64,000 nt of DNA from contig SVOC01000009.1 of NCBI GenBank assembly GCA_015066625.1, positions 1 to 64,000 of the forward strand, written 5' to 3'. A program made the position numbers and the translations under genes. This document shows positions 1 through 6,950 of the stretch, piece after piece (the first letter of the stretch is position 1; every line of letters begins with the position of its first letter). Source of the DNA: Oscillospiraceae bacterium. Lineage in GTDB: Bacteria > Bacillota > Clostridia > Oscillospirales > Acutalibacteraceae. The notes below the pieces were generated by a model. That model had not been told where the DNA came from. It did not search any database and saw nothing but the letters and a program-made list of their open reading frames with translations.

Positions 1-64
1 TCTGCGGAAGGTCTTCCCAAGTGTAGGGACAGTACCGAATCGGTGACCGCTTCAGATATGACAT
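1..64 (-). CDS. 5' end of an unidentified small gene of the mobile element (partial)
   Basis: An ATG at 64-62 (minus) follows a strong AAGGAGGT ribosome binding site and opens a frame that stays open to the window edge, giving about 21 residues that begin MSYLKRSPIRYCPYTWEDLP. It is the third gene of a minus-strand run that starts at 641. The fragment is too short to identify. By position (downstream of a Cro-like gene in an integrative element) an excisionase-type or replication-associated protein is possible, but that is only inference. Confidence 0.5.
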   Translation of the reverse strand, partial: MSYLKRSPIRYCPYTWEDLPQ

Positions 65-77
65 TTCTTCACCTCCT

Positions 78-96
78 TGTAGGCGATTTGCCTACA
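78..96. promoter_or_regulatory. Operator-like palindrome (TGTAGGC-N5-GCCTACA)
   Basis: Perfect 7-bp inverted repeat with a 5-nt spacer, lying between the stop codon of the Cro-like gene and the ribosome binding site of the next minus-strand gene. The same arms recur at 668-690 and as a half-site at 317-324. It could be a repressor operator, or an RNA hairpin directly upstream of the ribosome binding site. Confidence 0.55.
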
Positions 97-97
97 T

Positions 98-298
98 TCA
101 CGTTAAAAAAATTTGGTCAATCAGAGATAGGGACATCCCGAGACTGCGGAAAGCTCGGATATCATTGACCGAGAAGGGTCTTTCGCCCTTCAGCTTCAGC
201 GAAAAAGCAGCTCGGGTTATTCCTGCCTCTTCACAGATGCGACCCTTCTTGATTCCGCTTTCTGTTATCCATTTTTTGATAAGGTCTATCCTCGACAT
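98..298 (-). CDS. Small Cro/CI-like helix-turn-helix protein
   Basis: 66-residue protein with a lambda-repressor-like fold. The segment around residues 18-45 reads as a helix-turn-helix (GIKKGRICEEAGITRAAFSL). The start at 298 was chosen because AGAAGGTGA precedes it at normal spacing; the longer frame to 391 has no such site. It lies in the minus-strand run opposite the CI-like repressor, the usual place for a Cro-type or early transcriptional regulator in phages and integrative elements. The DNA target is unknown; the TGTAGGC palindromes next to the gene are candidates. DNA-binding is fairly sure, the role is inferred. Confidence 0.65.
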   Translation of the reverse strand: MSRIDLIKKWITESGIKKGRICEEAGITRAAFSLKLKGERPFSVNDIRAFRSLGMSLSLIDQIFLT

Positions 299-316
299 TA
301 GTTCACCTTCTTTCTG

Positions 317-324
317 TTGTAGGC
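317..324. promoter_or_regulatory. Half-site of the TGTAGGC operator
   Basis: TTGTAGGC (GCCTACAA on minus) lies about 19 nt before the start of the Cro-like gene. The second arm is not conserved. It matches half of the palindromes at 78-96 and 668-690. Confidence 0.3.
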
Positions 325-404
325 GGTTATAGGGGTTGTGACCTTCTACCTGCCGCATTACAGGTAAGGACATCTTTGTCCTCACCACCACTCTGCGTTT
401 TTCA

Positions 405-426
405 AAATTTAGGCGGTTTTGCCGCC
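405..426 (-). terminator. Probable terminator after the 65-aa gene
   Basis: GGCGG-N5-CCGCC stem at 412-426. Read on minus it is followed by a T-rich stretch (TAAATTTTG). It lies directly downstream of the minus-strand gene at 444-641. The stem is short, so termination may be partial. Confidence 0.4.
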
Positions 427-443
427 ACCCTCGGCTTTGTTGT

Positions 444-641
444 TTATCTTAAATCAGTTACAATAATTTTTCCGTTAAACTTGCGTACCGAGTAAAGCCA
501 ACATTTAAGTTCTGTATCTTTAATTCTGCGGCTGTGTCCGTTGTTTCGAAGACCTTTCTTTGCGTATTCCATTGCTTCGTTAACTGTGTCAAACTCTTTA
601 ATAGCTTTTGTGAGGTCTGCTCCGTACACCTTAATTATCAT
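444..641 (-). CDS. Hypothetical small protein of the mobile element
   Basis: 65-residue protein beginning MIIKVYG. The start at 641 was chosen because AAGGAAGT lies just upstream; the longer frame to 659 starts inside that site. No known domain is recognised. The middle (EAMEYAKKG) looks helical and the end (KIIVTDLR) looks like a beta strand. It is the first gene of the minus-strand early operon, directly behind the promoter at 695-723 and the operator at 668-690, so it is probably expressed when repression is lifted. Function unknown. Confidence 0.55.
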   Translation of the reverse strand: MIIKVYGADLTKAIKEFDTVNEAMEYAKKGLRNNGHSRRIKDTELKCWLYSVRKFNGKIIVTDLR

Positions 642-667
642 TGTTTTACTTCCTTTCACTTGTTCAG

Positions 668-690
668 CTTGTAGGCAAACCGCCTACAAG
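668..690. promoter_or_regulatory. Operator palindrome at the minus-strand early promoter
   Basis: Perfect inverted repeat CTTGTAGGC-N5-GCCTACAAG (9-bp arms). It begins 4 nt downstream of the minus-strand -10 box, so it covers the expected transcription start and early transcribed region. Bound repressor would block this promoter. The CI-like protein encoded divergently at 803 is the obvious candidate ligand. Confidence 0.65.
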
Positions 691-694
691 CCAC

Positions 695-723
695 ATATTA
701 CCACGGTGTAGCTGATTTGTCAA
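695..723 (-). promoter_or_regulatory. Early promoter of the mobile element (minus)
   Basis: On minus, TTGACA (723-718), a 17-nt spacer and TAATAT (700-695): a near-perfect sigma-A promoter reading into the 65-aa gene and the Cro-like gene. It diverges from the repressor promoter at 752-780. Confidence 0.8.
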
Positions 724-751
724 CACTTTTTCAAAAAAATTTCAAAATTTG

Positions 752-780
752 TTGACAAAGTGTGACCGTGTATGTATAAT
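752..780 (+). promoter_or_regulatory. Repressor promoter (plus)
   Basis: TTGACA (752-757), 17-nt spacer, TATAAT (775-780): a full consensus sigma-A promoter, 23 nt upstream of the repressor start codon. Back to back with the minus promoter, it forms a lysogeny-type switch. Confidence 0.85.
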
Positions 781-802
781 ATGTTTTGTAAGGAGGTTGC
801 TT

Positions 803-1264
803 ATGGATAACAAAGTTATAGGTAATAAAATCAAAGAGAGAAGAAAAGAGCTGAACATATCACAGGAAAAGTTAGCTGAAATGGTTGGCTATAGTTCAAG
901 AAGCAGCATCAATAAGATTGAAATGGGAACAAGAGATTTTCCGAGAAGTCTTGTAATTAAGTTTGCCAAGGCATTGAATGTATCTCCTTCGTGGCTTCTC
1001 GGTGAGGTTGAGACCGATGACGATTTTATTGCGGCTCTCGGAGAAATCAAACCTCTTGGAGAATTGCCGTCTGATGTAGAGGCTATCAACATATTTGCGG
1101 AGAGCTTCGGTGAACGTATTATTAAGGTAGATGATAACCTTTTCTTTGGCGAATGCGGAATGCTGTCTGATGATGAACTTAATTACATCAAATCATCCGC
1201 AGGCGATGCAATTAAGTTTGCTTATGACCAAATAAAAAAGAAGAGGCTGTCGAGCCTCTTCTAA
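803..1264 (+). CDS. CI-like XRE-family repressor
   Basis: 153 residues from the ATG at 803, chosen because AAGGAGG precedes it by 6 nt; the longer frame from 749 runs through the promoter. The N-terminal residues 1-65 form an XRE helix-turn-helix (GNKIKERRKELNISQEKLAE, then a recognition helix around SSINKIEMG). The C-terminal part is short and has no visible LexA-type Ser/Lys self-cleavage domain, so derepression is probably not by RecA-stimulated autoproteolysis. It is transcribed divergently from the Cro-like operon with operators between them, so it most likely maintains the integrated state. Family and role are well supported; operator binding is inferred. Confidence 0.8.
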   Translation: MDNKVIGNKIKERRKELNISQEKLAEMVGYSSRSSINKIEMGTRDFPRSLVIKFAKALNVSPSWLLGEVETDDDFIAALGEIKPLGELPSDVEAINIFAESFGERIIKVDDNLFFGECGMLSDDELNYIKSSAGDAIKFAYDQIKKKRLSSLF

Positions 1265-1288
1265 TGAAATATGAAAGAAGGTTAAATT

Positions 1289-1519
1289 ATGAAAGACGAA
1301 TGCACAATGTGCGGTGCAACCAATGTAGAGCTTACAGTTATCGATGATGTTGACCGAGTGTGCGAGGATTGCCTTGAGAGCGAGTATTTCTATTGTTCTG
1401 ATTGCCACGAGTATTGGCAGTATGTTGACAAAGATTATCGCACTTTAAAAAACGGCAATCTTGTCTGTGAGGACTGTGCTGAAGAGCATAATGATGACGA
1501 GTTCGACGAGATATTTTGA
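1289..1519 (+). CDS. Small cysteine-rich (zinc-ribbon-like) protein
   Basis: 76 residues with four CxxC pairs (CTMC, CEDC, CSDC, CEDC) and an acidic C-terminus (EEHNDDEFDEIF). The pairs suggest one or two structural zinc sites. A GAAGG ribosome binding site precedes the ATG. It lies between repressor and integrase on the same strand, probably in one transcript. Such small zinc-finger proteins are common cargo of integrative elements. No specific function can be assigned. Confidence 0.6.
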   Translation: MKDECTMCGATNVELTVIDDVDRVCEDCLESEYFYCSDCHEYWQYVDKDYRTLKNGNLVCEDCAEEHNDDEFDEIF

Positions 1520-1538
1520 GAAAGCTGAATGATAAGGT

Positions 1539-2711
1539 ATGAAGAAGACAAATACAAAACGAGCTGACGGTAGAATTGCCGTTCAGGTGTACCTTGGAAA
1601 AGATGAGTTTGGAAAACGAAAGTATAAGACAGTTTACGGCAAGACTCAAAAGGAAGCCAATAAGAAGGCTGATGAGATTCGCTCTGCGATGAATAAAGGT
1701 ATTGATGTTTTGAAGGAGCAGGATAGCTATTCCGAATGGGCATCCTTGTTCCTGACCGCCCAAAAGGAAAAGCTTACTCCATCGGAGCATGACCTCAAAA
1801 CAAAGAGAGCTATGTTCTTCTGTAATTTCTTTGGAAACCTTCCCTTGAAGGCTATCAATGCTCACTTGGTCGAGTCAGCTTTACAATCCCTTGCCAAGCG
1901 GAATCCTACAACAGGGAAGCCGTCTGCTGACAGAACCATAAAAGGTTATAAATTGGTTTGTTCGCAGGTTTTCAAATTCGCTATAAAGAACAGAGCTGTA
2001 ACCTATAATCCCTGTGATGATGCAGAGCTTCCTGAAGGTGCAGGAAAGACCGAGAGACGAGCTTTGACCTCTGTCGAAAGAGATTGGATACTCAACATCG
2101 AGCATCGAGCCAAGACGGCAGCTATGATATCTATCTTCTGCGGATTGCGAAGAGGGGAGATGACCGCCCTCACTTGGAATGATATCGATTTCATCAACGG
2201 AACAATATCGGTGTCCAAGAGCTGCGATTTCAAGGCGAATGAATTGAAGCTTCCCAAAACAGAGGCAGGTATCCGAGTAGTCCCTATGCCCGACATATTG
2301 GTCGATTACTTGAAGAAGGAAGAACGCAAGAGCTTGTATGTCTGTTGTAATTCAAAAGGCGGTATGATGACCGAGACCTCGTGGAAGAGGCTTCTCGAAA
2401 GCCTTCTCGTTGAATTGGAGGTACAGTACGGAGCAGGGGAGAAGAAAAATAAATTTGCTCCCGTTCCCACGGTCCTGACCATCAAGCCTTTCGGATGGCA
2501 CGATTTGAGACACACCTATGCGACCATCCTCTATGAAGCAGGAGTTGATGTGCTGACGGCACAGTACCTTCTCGGTCACGCATCAGCCGAAACTACAATG
2601 AGAATTTATACCCATCTCTCCGAGGAGAAGAAGGAAAAATCTATAACAAAGCTGAATGAATTTTTAAGTACAAAAAACAAATGCAAGTCAGATGCAAGTC
2701 AGGCGATTTGA
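1539..2711 (+). CDS. int: Phage/ICE-type tyrosine integrase
   Basis: 390-residue site-specific recombinase that should integrate and excise the element. Residues 1-55 resemble the arm-type DNA-binding domain, 60-165 the SAM-like core-binding domain, and 175-370 the catalytic domain. All catalytic residues are visible: Arg204 (CGLRRGE), His321 and Arg324 (HDLRHTYA), His347 (LGHAS) and the nucleophile Tyr357 (MRIYTHL). The gene ends 43 nt before a tRNA-Trp-like 3' fragment, the usual int-att arrangement. It is co-directional with the repressor and zinc-ribbon genes. Length is normal for the family and the frame is intact, so the element may be active. The rest of the element lies left of the window. 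Confidence 0.93.
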   Translation: MKKTNTKRADGRIAVQVYLGKDEFGKRKYKTVYGKTQKEANKKADEIRSAMNKGIDVLKEQDSYSEWASLFLTAQKEKLTPSEHDLKTKRAMFFCNFFGNLPLKAINAHLVESALQSLAKRNPTTGKPSADRTIKGYKLVCSQVFKFAIKNRAVTYNPCDDAELPEGAGKTERRALTSVERDWILNIEHRAKTAAMISIFCGLRRGEMTALTWNDIDFINGTISVSKSCDFKANELKLPKTEAGIRVVPMPDILVDYLKKEERKSLYVCCNSKGGMMTETSWKRLLESLLVELEVQYGAGEKKNKFAPVPTVLTIKPFGWHDLRHTYATILYEAGVDVLTAQYLLGHASAETTMRIYTHLSEEKKEKSITKLNEFLSTKNKCKSDASQAI

Positions 2712-2715
2712 AAAA

Positions 2716-2732
2716 CCCTTGTATATCAAGGG
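2716..2732. repeat. Inverted repeat beside the attachment site
   Basis: CCCTTG-TATAT-CAAGGG, perfect 6-bp arms, between the integrase stop codon and the tRNA fragment. There is no T-run, so it is unlikely to be a terminator. It may be an integrase or excisionase arm site; a related GATACACAAGGG lies at 2819-2830. Confidence 0.35.
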
Positions 2733-2753
2733 ATTCAGCCGTTGTGACTCTTG

Positions 2754-2799
2754 CCTCCAAAACCGCGTGCCGAGGGTTCAAGTCCTTCTGCCCCTGCCA
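2754..2799 (+). other. Attachment site: 3' part of a tRNA-Trp gene
   Basis: From the anticodon loop on, this reads as the 3' half of a tRNA-Trp: loop CTCCAAA with anticodon CCA, a T arm (GAGGG-TTCAAGT-CCTTC, five pairs with one G-U), the acceptor strand TGCCCCT, a G discriminator and an encoded CCA ending at 2799. The sequence 5' of the loop cannot pair into an anticodon stem and holds no D arm, so it is not a complete tRNA. Elements that integrate into the 3' end of a tRNA leave such a duplicated segment at the integrase end; the intact gene should be at the other end, left of the window. Confidence 0.7.
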
Positions 2800-2806
2800 T
2801 TCAAGT

Positions 2807-2848
2807 CCCGAAACCGTTGATACACAAGGGTTTCGGGATTTCTCTTTT
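2807..2848 (+). terminator. Terminator following the tRNA-Trp fragment
   Basis: CCCGAAACC (2807-2815) pairs perfectly with GGTTTCGGG (2829-2837), followed by ATTTCTCTTTT. It lies 7 nt after the CCA end and is probably the original tRNA terminator. Confidence 0.65.
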
Positions 2849-2973
2849 CGAAAAATAATTTTTTCTAACACTTTTGACCCTTTTTTCTAACATTTTTCTA
2901 ACACTTTTTCAGGCTTTGTTTTTTAATCGGCACAACTTTTGTGCTGATTTTTGCTGTTTTCAAACCTTTTTTT

Positions 2974-2997
2974 GACCCTTTTTCGGGGTCTTTTTTT
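2974..2997 (+). terminator. Rho-independent terminator
   Basis: GACCC-loop-GGGTC stem (2974-2990) followed by seven T. It would stop any transcript coming from the mobile element. The sequence 2849-2973 before it is T-rich, with repeated TTTTTCTAACA and a weaker hairpin at about 2924-2948, and has no gene. Confidence 0.6.
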
Positions 2998-3171
2998 GTA
3001 TCTGAAAGGGTCCTTTTTAACACCTAAACCGGAAGGTTTACTTCCGCTTTTACAAAATTTTTTGAAAATTTATTTGAAGTTAATTTAGTGTTATATTCTC
3101 TTTCTGAATTGATATTACCCCTAAACTCTGACACGTAATGTCGGGGAATCAAAAGTATTTTTATTTTTTTA

Positions 3172-3208
3172 AATCACAAACCACCGGTTGAACCGGTGGT
3201 TTGTGATT
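3172..3208. repeat. Long perfect hairpin, probably a bidirectional terminator or small dispersed repeat
   Basis: Two 17-bp arms (3172-3188 and 3192-3208) with a 3-nt loop, core ACCACCGGT/ACCGGTGGT, and T-rich sequence on both sides. It starts a gene-free interval. A similar hairpin (AAACCCACGGTT arms) separates convergent genes at 21512. Confidence 0.55.
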
Positions 3209-3230
3209 ATGCTTTTCTTTGTAACTCAGC

Positions 3231-3455
3231 AAGCAGGGCAAGTGTAAATACACTCTCACTTTTTTGCTTGCCGACTGTTCATACTTTGTAATCACATTAT
3301 CAGAAAGCAGGGCGAGTGTGTACACACTTTGCAAATTCTGCTCGCAAAACCGTTTTGGTTTTCACCCATTCACTAACTTTGCAAGCAGGGCAAGTGGGTA
3401 CCCAAATTTAAAATTTTGTTTTTTGTCCTTGCCGATTATTGGTGAAAAAACTCCC
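3231..3455. repeat. Three tandem structured repeats
   Basis: AAGCAGGGC(A/G)AGTG occurs at 3231-3244, 3305-3318 and 3383-3396 (spacing 74 and 78). In each unit this strand can pair with a downstream partner: GGCAAG with CTTGCC, GCGAG with CTCGC, and GGCAAG with CTTGCC. A small inner hairpin follows: AGTGT-AAAT-ACACT, AGTGT-GTAC-ACACT, and GGGTACCC. The pairs change together between copies, as expected for a conserved fold. No convincing gene overlaps. Function unknown. Confidence 0.5.
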
Positions 3456-3474
3456 CAAACCCCTCATAAAAATT

Positions 3475-3502
3475 GGAGAGGAATTTTTGAAAATTCCTCT
3501 CC
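3475..3502. repeat. Hairpin (GGAGAGGAATTT arms)
   Basis: Perfect 12-bp arms at 3475-3486 and 3491-3502 with a 4-nt loop and no T-run after it. The rest of 3503-3679 shows nothing recognisable. Confidence 0.4.
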
Positions 3503-3679
3503 GAGCGACGCCATGGTGGCACAAAATTATTTCGTTAAATTGATTATTCTATGCTTTAAATCAATATCAAACAAAGTCAGTGCTGATGGTTCATCTCATC
3601 CGAGTCAGACAAGAAGCATTAGACACTCTGCAAGTTGAGCTCTGGTTCTGTTGTCACACAGTTAACCGAGTTGCTGCAT

Positions 3680-3714
3680 AACGAAAAACAGGCACCCACC
3701 ATTCGGTAAGTGCC
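3680..3714 (-). terminator. Terminator of the GH130 gene
   Basis: Stem GGCAC..ACC-loop-GGT..GTGCC at 3691-3714 with one 2-nt internal loop. On minus it is followed by TGTTTTTCG. It lies 25 nt downstream of the GH130 stop codon. Confidence 0.65.
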
Positions 3715-3738
3715 GTGTAATAAAGTTTGTTTCTACTT

Positions 3739-4755
3739 TTATTTTCGTTTCTCCGTACAAAGTGCAATCAGGTCTTCAACCCTTGCGGTGGCAAGACATT
3801 CAACCGTATCTGATGCACCGTAATAAATTTTCACCTCGCCATCATCCTCCAAAATCATACCGCCGGGAAAAATTACATGCTGACGGAATCCCGTCTGCGT
3901 TTCGTAATAAGTTTCAGGAGCAATAAGCGGTAATTTGCTCATGCCGACGATTTTTGTGGGGTCTTTCAGGTCAAGAAGCATAATTCCTGCACAGTATCTT
4001 TTCTTCCAGGTTCTTTCCCAGCCGTTTTTTCTTCGCTTGTCGTCTTTATCTACTGCGTGGAAAATTGTAAGCCAACCCTTATCGGTTTTAATCGGAGGAG
4101 CTGCAGGACCGATTTTATCATTTGCATAAGGAACATCTTCAACAGCAAGAACAAGCTCGGTTTCACCCCAAAACACCAGATCCGGCGAAGCTGAAAGCCA
4201 AAGGTCAAATCGGTCCTTACCGCCTCTTGAATAAACGGGGAACGGTCTTTCGAGACGAACGTACTTACCGTTTATTTTTTCAGGGAAGAGCACCATGTTG
4301 CGGTTATCGGGAGCAGAAGTGCTGATAATGTTTATTATTTTAAAATCATCATCGATTTCAGCGATGCAACCTCGCACGCCATGGCGGGTATCCATAGCCA
4401 TACAGAGGTAAGGTTTTCCATCAATAACTGTAATTCTTGGGTCATAAAGTCTTTTTATTTCGTCATCCGGCAAAAGATTTTTGTTGTCAAAAATAGTTTT
4501 TTCGCTTACTGTCCAGTTTAAACCGTCGTCACTTGTAGCAAAACCGAGAGAAGTTTTAAAGCGCACCTTCGGGTAAGTTTTTTCTGTAGGTCCGTAATCG
4601 TTACGGAATACCATAACATACTTGCCCTTATATTTAGCAACACCTGCATTAAAAATCAGTGAAGCTTCATAAGGTATATCATCCTTGGTCAGAACAGGTT
4701 TTTCTGTTTTTCTTATACAGTCTGCACTGTAAAGCTTTGGTTTTAAGGTTTTCAT
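3739..4755 (-). CDS. GH130 family glycoside phosphorylase (beta-mannoside type)
   Basis: 338 residues from the ATG at 4755. A GTG at 4791 would add 12 residues but has no ribosome binding site. The five-bladed beta-propeller family GH130 is recognisable from NAGVAKYKGKYVMVFR, the catalytic-Asp region YDPRIT, the phosphate/sugar-binding stretch NRNMVLFPEKINGKY and GPAAPPIKTDKGWL. GH130 enzymes use phosphate to cleave beta-mannosides, releasing mannose 1-phosphate in the cytoplasm; the exact substrate (mannosylglucose or mannooligosaccharide) cannot be told from sequence. No signal peptide. It lies downstream of the AraC regulator on the same strand and opposite a GPH transporter, which fits uptake and phosphorolysis of a mannoside. 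Confidence 0.85.
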   Translation of the reverse strand: MKTLKPKLYSADCIRKTEKPVLTKDDIPYEASLIFNAGVAKYKGKYVMVFRNDYGPTEKTYPKVRFKTSLGFATSDDGLNWTVSEKTIFDNKNLLPDDEIKRLYDPRITVIDGKPYLCMAMDTRHGVRGCIAEIDDDFKIINIISTSAPDNRNMVLFPEKINGKYVRLERPFPVYSRGGKDRFDLWLSASPDLVFWGETELVLAVEDVPYANDKIGPAAPPIKTDKGWLTIFHAVDKDDKRRKNGWERTWKKRYCAGIMLLDLKDPTKIVGMSKLPLIAPETYYETQTGFRQHVIFPGGMILEDDGEVKIYYGASDTVECLATARVEDLIALCTEKRK

Positions 4756-4895
4756 TATTCCATCCCATTTCAAATATTTTTTACCTGACACGGTTGCTTT
4801 AATAACTATATTTTACATCTGCTTTGTTATGCTTTCCTTGAATATTTTGATGAACTAAAGACCTTTTCTTTACTTTATTGATATTGCTTTTTAAA

Positions 4896-5699
4896 TTATC
4901 CTTTTTTCTGCAGCTTTTTAGGTGATATACCGTAAACTTCTTTGAACTTTTTAGAAAAATAATTGCTGTCCTCAAAGCCGCAGATTTCTGCAACTTGAGT
5001 TATGCTTTGTCCTTCTGAACTTCTGAGAATCTGTTCGGCATACTGCAATCTTAAAGAGTTGAGGTATTTTGAAAATCCCAAGCCTGTTTCTTTTTTGAAC
5101 AGCCTCGAAAAATGCTCGGGACTGAGGGAAAACCTTTTCGCCAGAGAAGAAAGTGTTATATCCGATGAAAAATTTTCTCTTATATAGGCTACAGCCTGCT
5201 CAATTACCTTGTTGCCGTCATCAATATCAATGCATGATTCAGTGTTTCGCATAAGCAGATAAAACAGTGAATGAGTGTGGCAGGAGATTATTTCGTCAGT
5301 AAAAGAGTCTTTGAGATTATATTCAAGTTCTATTTTATCTAGAATTTTTCTTATTTCATCGGCTACAAAAGGATTTCTGTAAAGGTAGTTGCCCGTGGAA
5401 ATACTTGAATATACAGAATCGGGTATGTATTCACGGTTGCAGTTGATAAGTATTCTTGAGTGTTTTATGTTATCGTATTTCGTGTGGTGAATTATACCGT
5501 CGGGAATAATTACAATATCACCCGATTGAACGTTATAAACCTTGTTGTCAATAAAATAGGTGCAGTTACCCTCCTCAAGAAAATATATTTCATAAAGAGA
5601 GTGGTAATGTGGCCAGGAAGCACCTGTTTCGGCAACTTTTTTATCCATACCGTGGTGAAAATAAAAATATTCAGCCGGGTCAAATTTGATATGATTCAT
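4896..5699 (-). CDS. AraC-family regulator with N-terminal cupin
   Basis: 267 residues. The start at 5699 was preferred over 5714 because AAGGTG lies 6 nt upstream of it. Residues 30-90 form the cupin-type sensing domain (HYHSLYEIYFLEEG, then SGDIVIIPDGIIHHT). Residues about 165-265 hold the two helix-turn-helix motifs of AraC (LSSLAKRFSLSPEHFSRLFK and ITQVAEICGFEDSNYFSKKF). This class senses a sugar and activates neighbouring catabolic genes. It sits between the GH130 gene and the divergent phosphoesterase/transporter operon and probably controls both. The inducer is unknown. Confidence 0.85.
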   Translation of the reverse strand: MNHIKFDPAEYFYFHHGMDKKVAETGASWPHYHSLYEIYFLEEGNCTYFIDNKVYNVQSGDIVIIPDGIIHHTKYDNIKHSRILINCNREYIPDSVYSSISTGNYLYRNPFVADEIRKILDKIELEYNLKDSFTDEIISCHTHSLFYLLMRNTESCIDIDDGNKVIEQAVAYIRENFSSDITLSSLAKRFSLSPEHFSRLFKKETGLGFSKYLNSLRLQYAEQILRSSEGQSITQVAEICGFEDSNYFSKKFKEVYGISPKKLQKKG

Positions 5700-5844
5700 A
5701 TTCTGCACCTTCATTCTTTTTCGATAATATCATCCGATATCAAAAAAGTCAAGAAATTGTTAGAAATGAGTCAAAATATTTAAGGAAAACATAACAAAAT
5801 AGATATATTATATTATTAAAAGGAATATTTAAGGAATGATACAT

Positions 5845-6933
5845 ATGAAAAAAAGTGTAAAGATCATCCTTGCTCTTGTTTTGGCAGCGATAATCGGTGT
5901 GGGCGGTTTTGTGATTTATAAAAACTCACAGGGCATTTCCTATGATATTTCATCAGTCGAAAAAGTACAGAACGATGTTGAAATCGTTTCTGAAACTGAA
6001 GACGGTGTTACTATAAAAAAGAAGAGTGACGACGACTTTAAAGTGCTGATGTTTACCGATACACACCTTAACGGTAAAAAAGCAAAGGACAATATGACGG
6101 TTACATACATCGTTAATAACATAAATGAGCAAAAGCCTGACCTTGTTATTTTCGGCGGTGATAATATTTCCTCGGGATTTAACAAAAAGAGAACAACTGA
6201 ATTTGCAGAGCTTATGGAAAGTCTCGGCGTTTATTGGGCGGCGGTTTTGGGAAATCACGAGGGTGAAGGCATTCTTGCTGTTTCAAGAGAGGAAAATGTT
6301 GAAATATTCTCATCATACGATTACTGCCTTATGAGAAACGGTAAGGACGATATTGACGGCAACGGCAACTACACAATCAACATTCTTAATTCTGACGGCA
6401 AACTCAAAGAGGTGTTCTTCTTTATGGACTCGGGCAGTTATATGACCGATGAAAGCAAAGCAGAATACGGTGTTACAAAAGAGGGCGAAGTCTATGACGG
6501 TGTAAAGGCCTCACAGGTACAGTGGTACAGAGATAAGCATGATGCTATAACAGCTGAATACGGCAAATTTAAATCCATAACAGTTGTACACATTCCTCCC
6601 TATCAAGCTGAAAGAGAATACAGTGAAGAAGATTATCTTTATGGAGAAAAAAGAGAGGGTGTCTGTGAATCAGGCTTTGATTCTGGTCTTGTTGATGCTA
6701 TGATACAAAAGGGCAGTGCACAGGCTGTTTACTTCGGTCACGACCATGTAAACGATTTCGGTGTAATGTATAAAGATATTCTCTTCTCGTACATTCAGCC
6801 ATCAGGGTATGGCGTTTACAACATGGAAACCAAGTTTGATTCGCCTGAAAACGAATGGATTCAGGGTGCAACACTTCTTAATATTAAATCAGACGGCACT
6901 TACACCGCCGAGAAAATATACAACCATAAATAA
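5845..6933 (+). CDS. Membrane-anchored calcineurin-like phosphoesterase
   Basis: 362 residues from the ATG at 5845, which has AAGGA 9 nt upstream; an in-frame ATG at 5836 sits on the ribosome binding site. Residues 2-25 are a hydrophobic signal or anchor segment (VKIILALVLAAIIGVGGFVI), so the enzyme works outside the membrane. The five metal-binding motifs are present: FTDTHLNG, GGDNIS, LGNHEGE, VHIPPY and YFGHDHVND. This is the PhoD/Mpp-like phosphoesterase group; the substrate is unknown. It is the first gene of the plus operon with the GPH transporter, 17 nt upstream of it. Whether it processes phosphorylated or teichoic glycans is open. Confidence 0.8.
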   Translation: MKKSVKIILALVLAAIIGVGGFVIYKNSQGISYDISSVEKVQNDVEIVSETEDGVTIKKKSDDDFKVLMFTDTHLNGKKAKDNMTVTYIVNNINEQKPDLVIFGGDNISSGFNKKRTTEFAELMESLGVYWAAVLGNHEGEGILAVSREENVEIFSSYDYCLMRNGKDDIDGNGNYTINILNSDGKLKEVFFFMDSGSYMTDESKAEYGVTKEGEVYDGVKASQVQWYRDKHDAITAEYGKFKSITVVHIPPYQAEREYSEEDYLYGEKREGVCESGFDSGLVDAMIQKGSAQAVYFGHDHVNDFGVMYKDILFSYIQPSGYGVYNMETKFDSPENEWIQGATLLNIKSDGTYTAEKIYNHK

Positions 6934-6950
6934 TTTAAGGAGAAAATAAA

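Noticed and set aside
749-802. Longer repressor start at 749
   Set aside because: It would place coding sequence across the consensus promoter; the ATG at 803 has an ideal ribosome binding site.
1338-1865. 175-codon minus-strand frame opposite the integrase
   Set aside because: Antisense shadow of the integrase and zinc-ribbon genes with low-complexity Ser/His/Leu composition.
2754-2799. Complete tRNA gene
   Set aside because: The 5' half is missing: there is no AGGGGCA acceptor strand, D arm or pairing anticodon stem upstream.
2641-2890. Two overlapping frames on opposite strands across the attachment site
   Set aside because: Both run through the tRNA-Trp fragment and terminator; they are chance frames.
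3231-3396. CRISPR array
   Set aside because: Three repeats only, with diverged units, irregular spacing and no cas genes; the paired changes fit a structured repeat instead.
3264-3638. Open frame of 124 codons in the intergenic region
   Set aside because: It runs through the tandem structured repeats and hairpin, has no ribosome binding site, and its composition (many Phe, Ser, Cys) is not protein-like.
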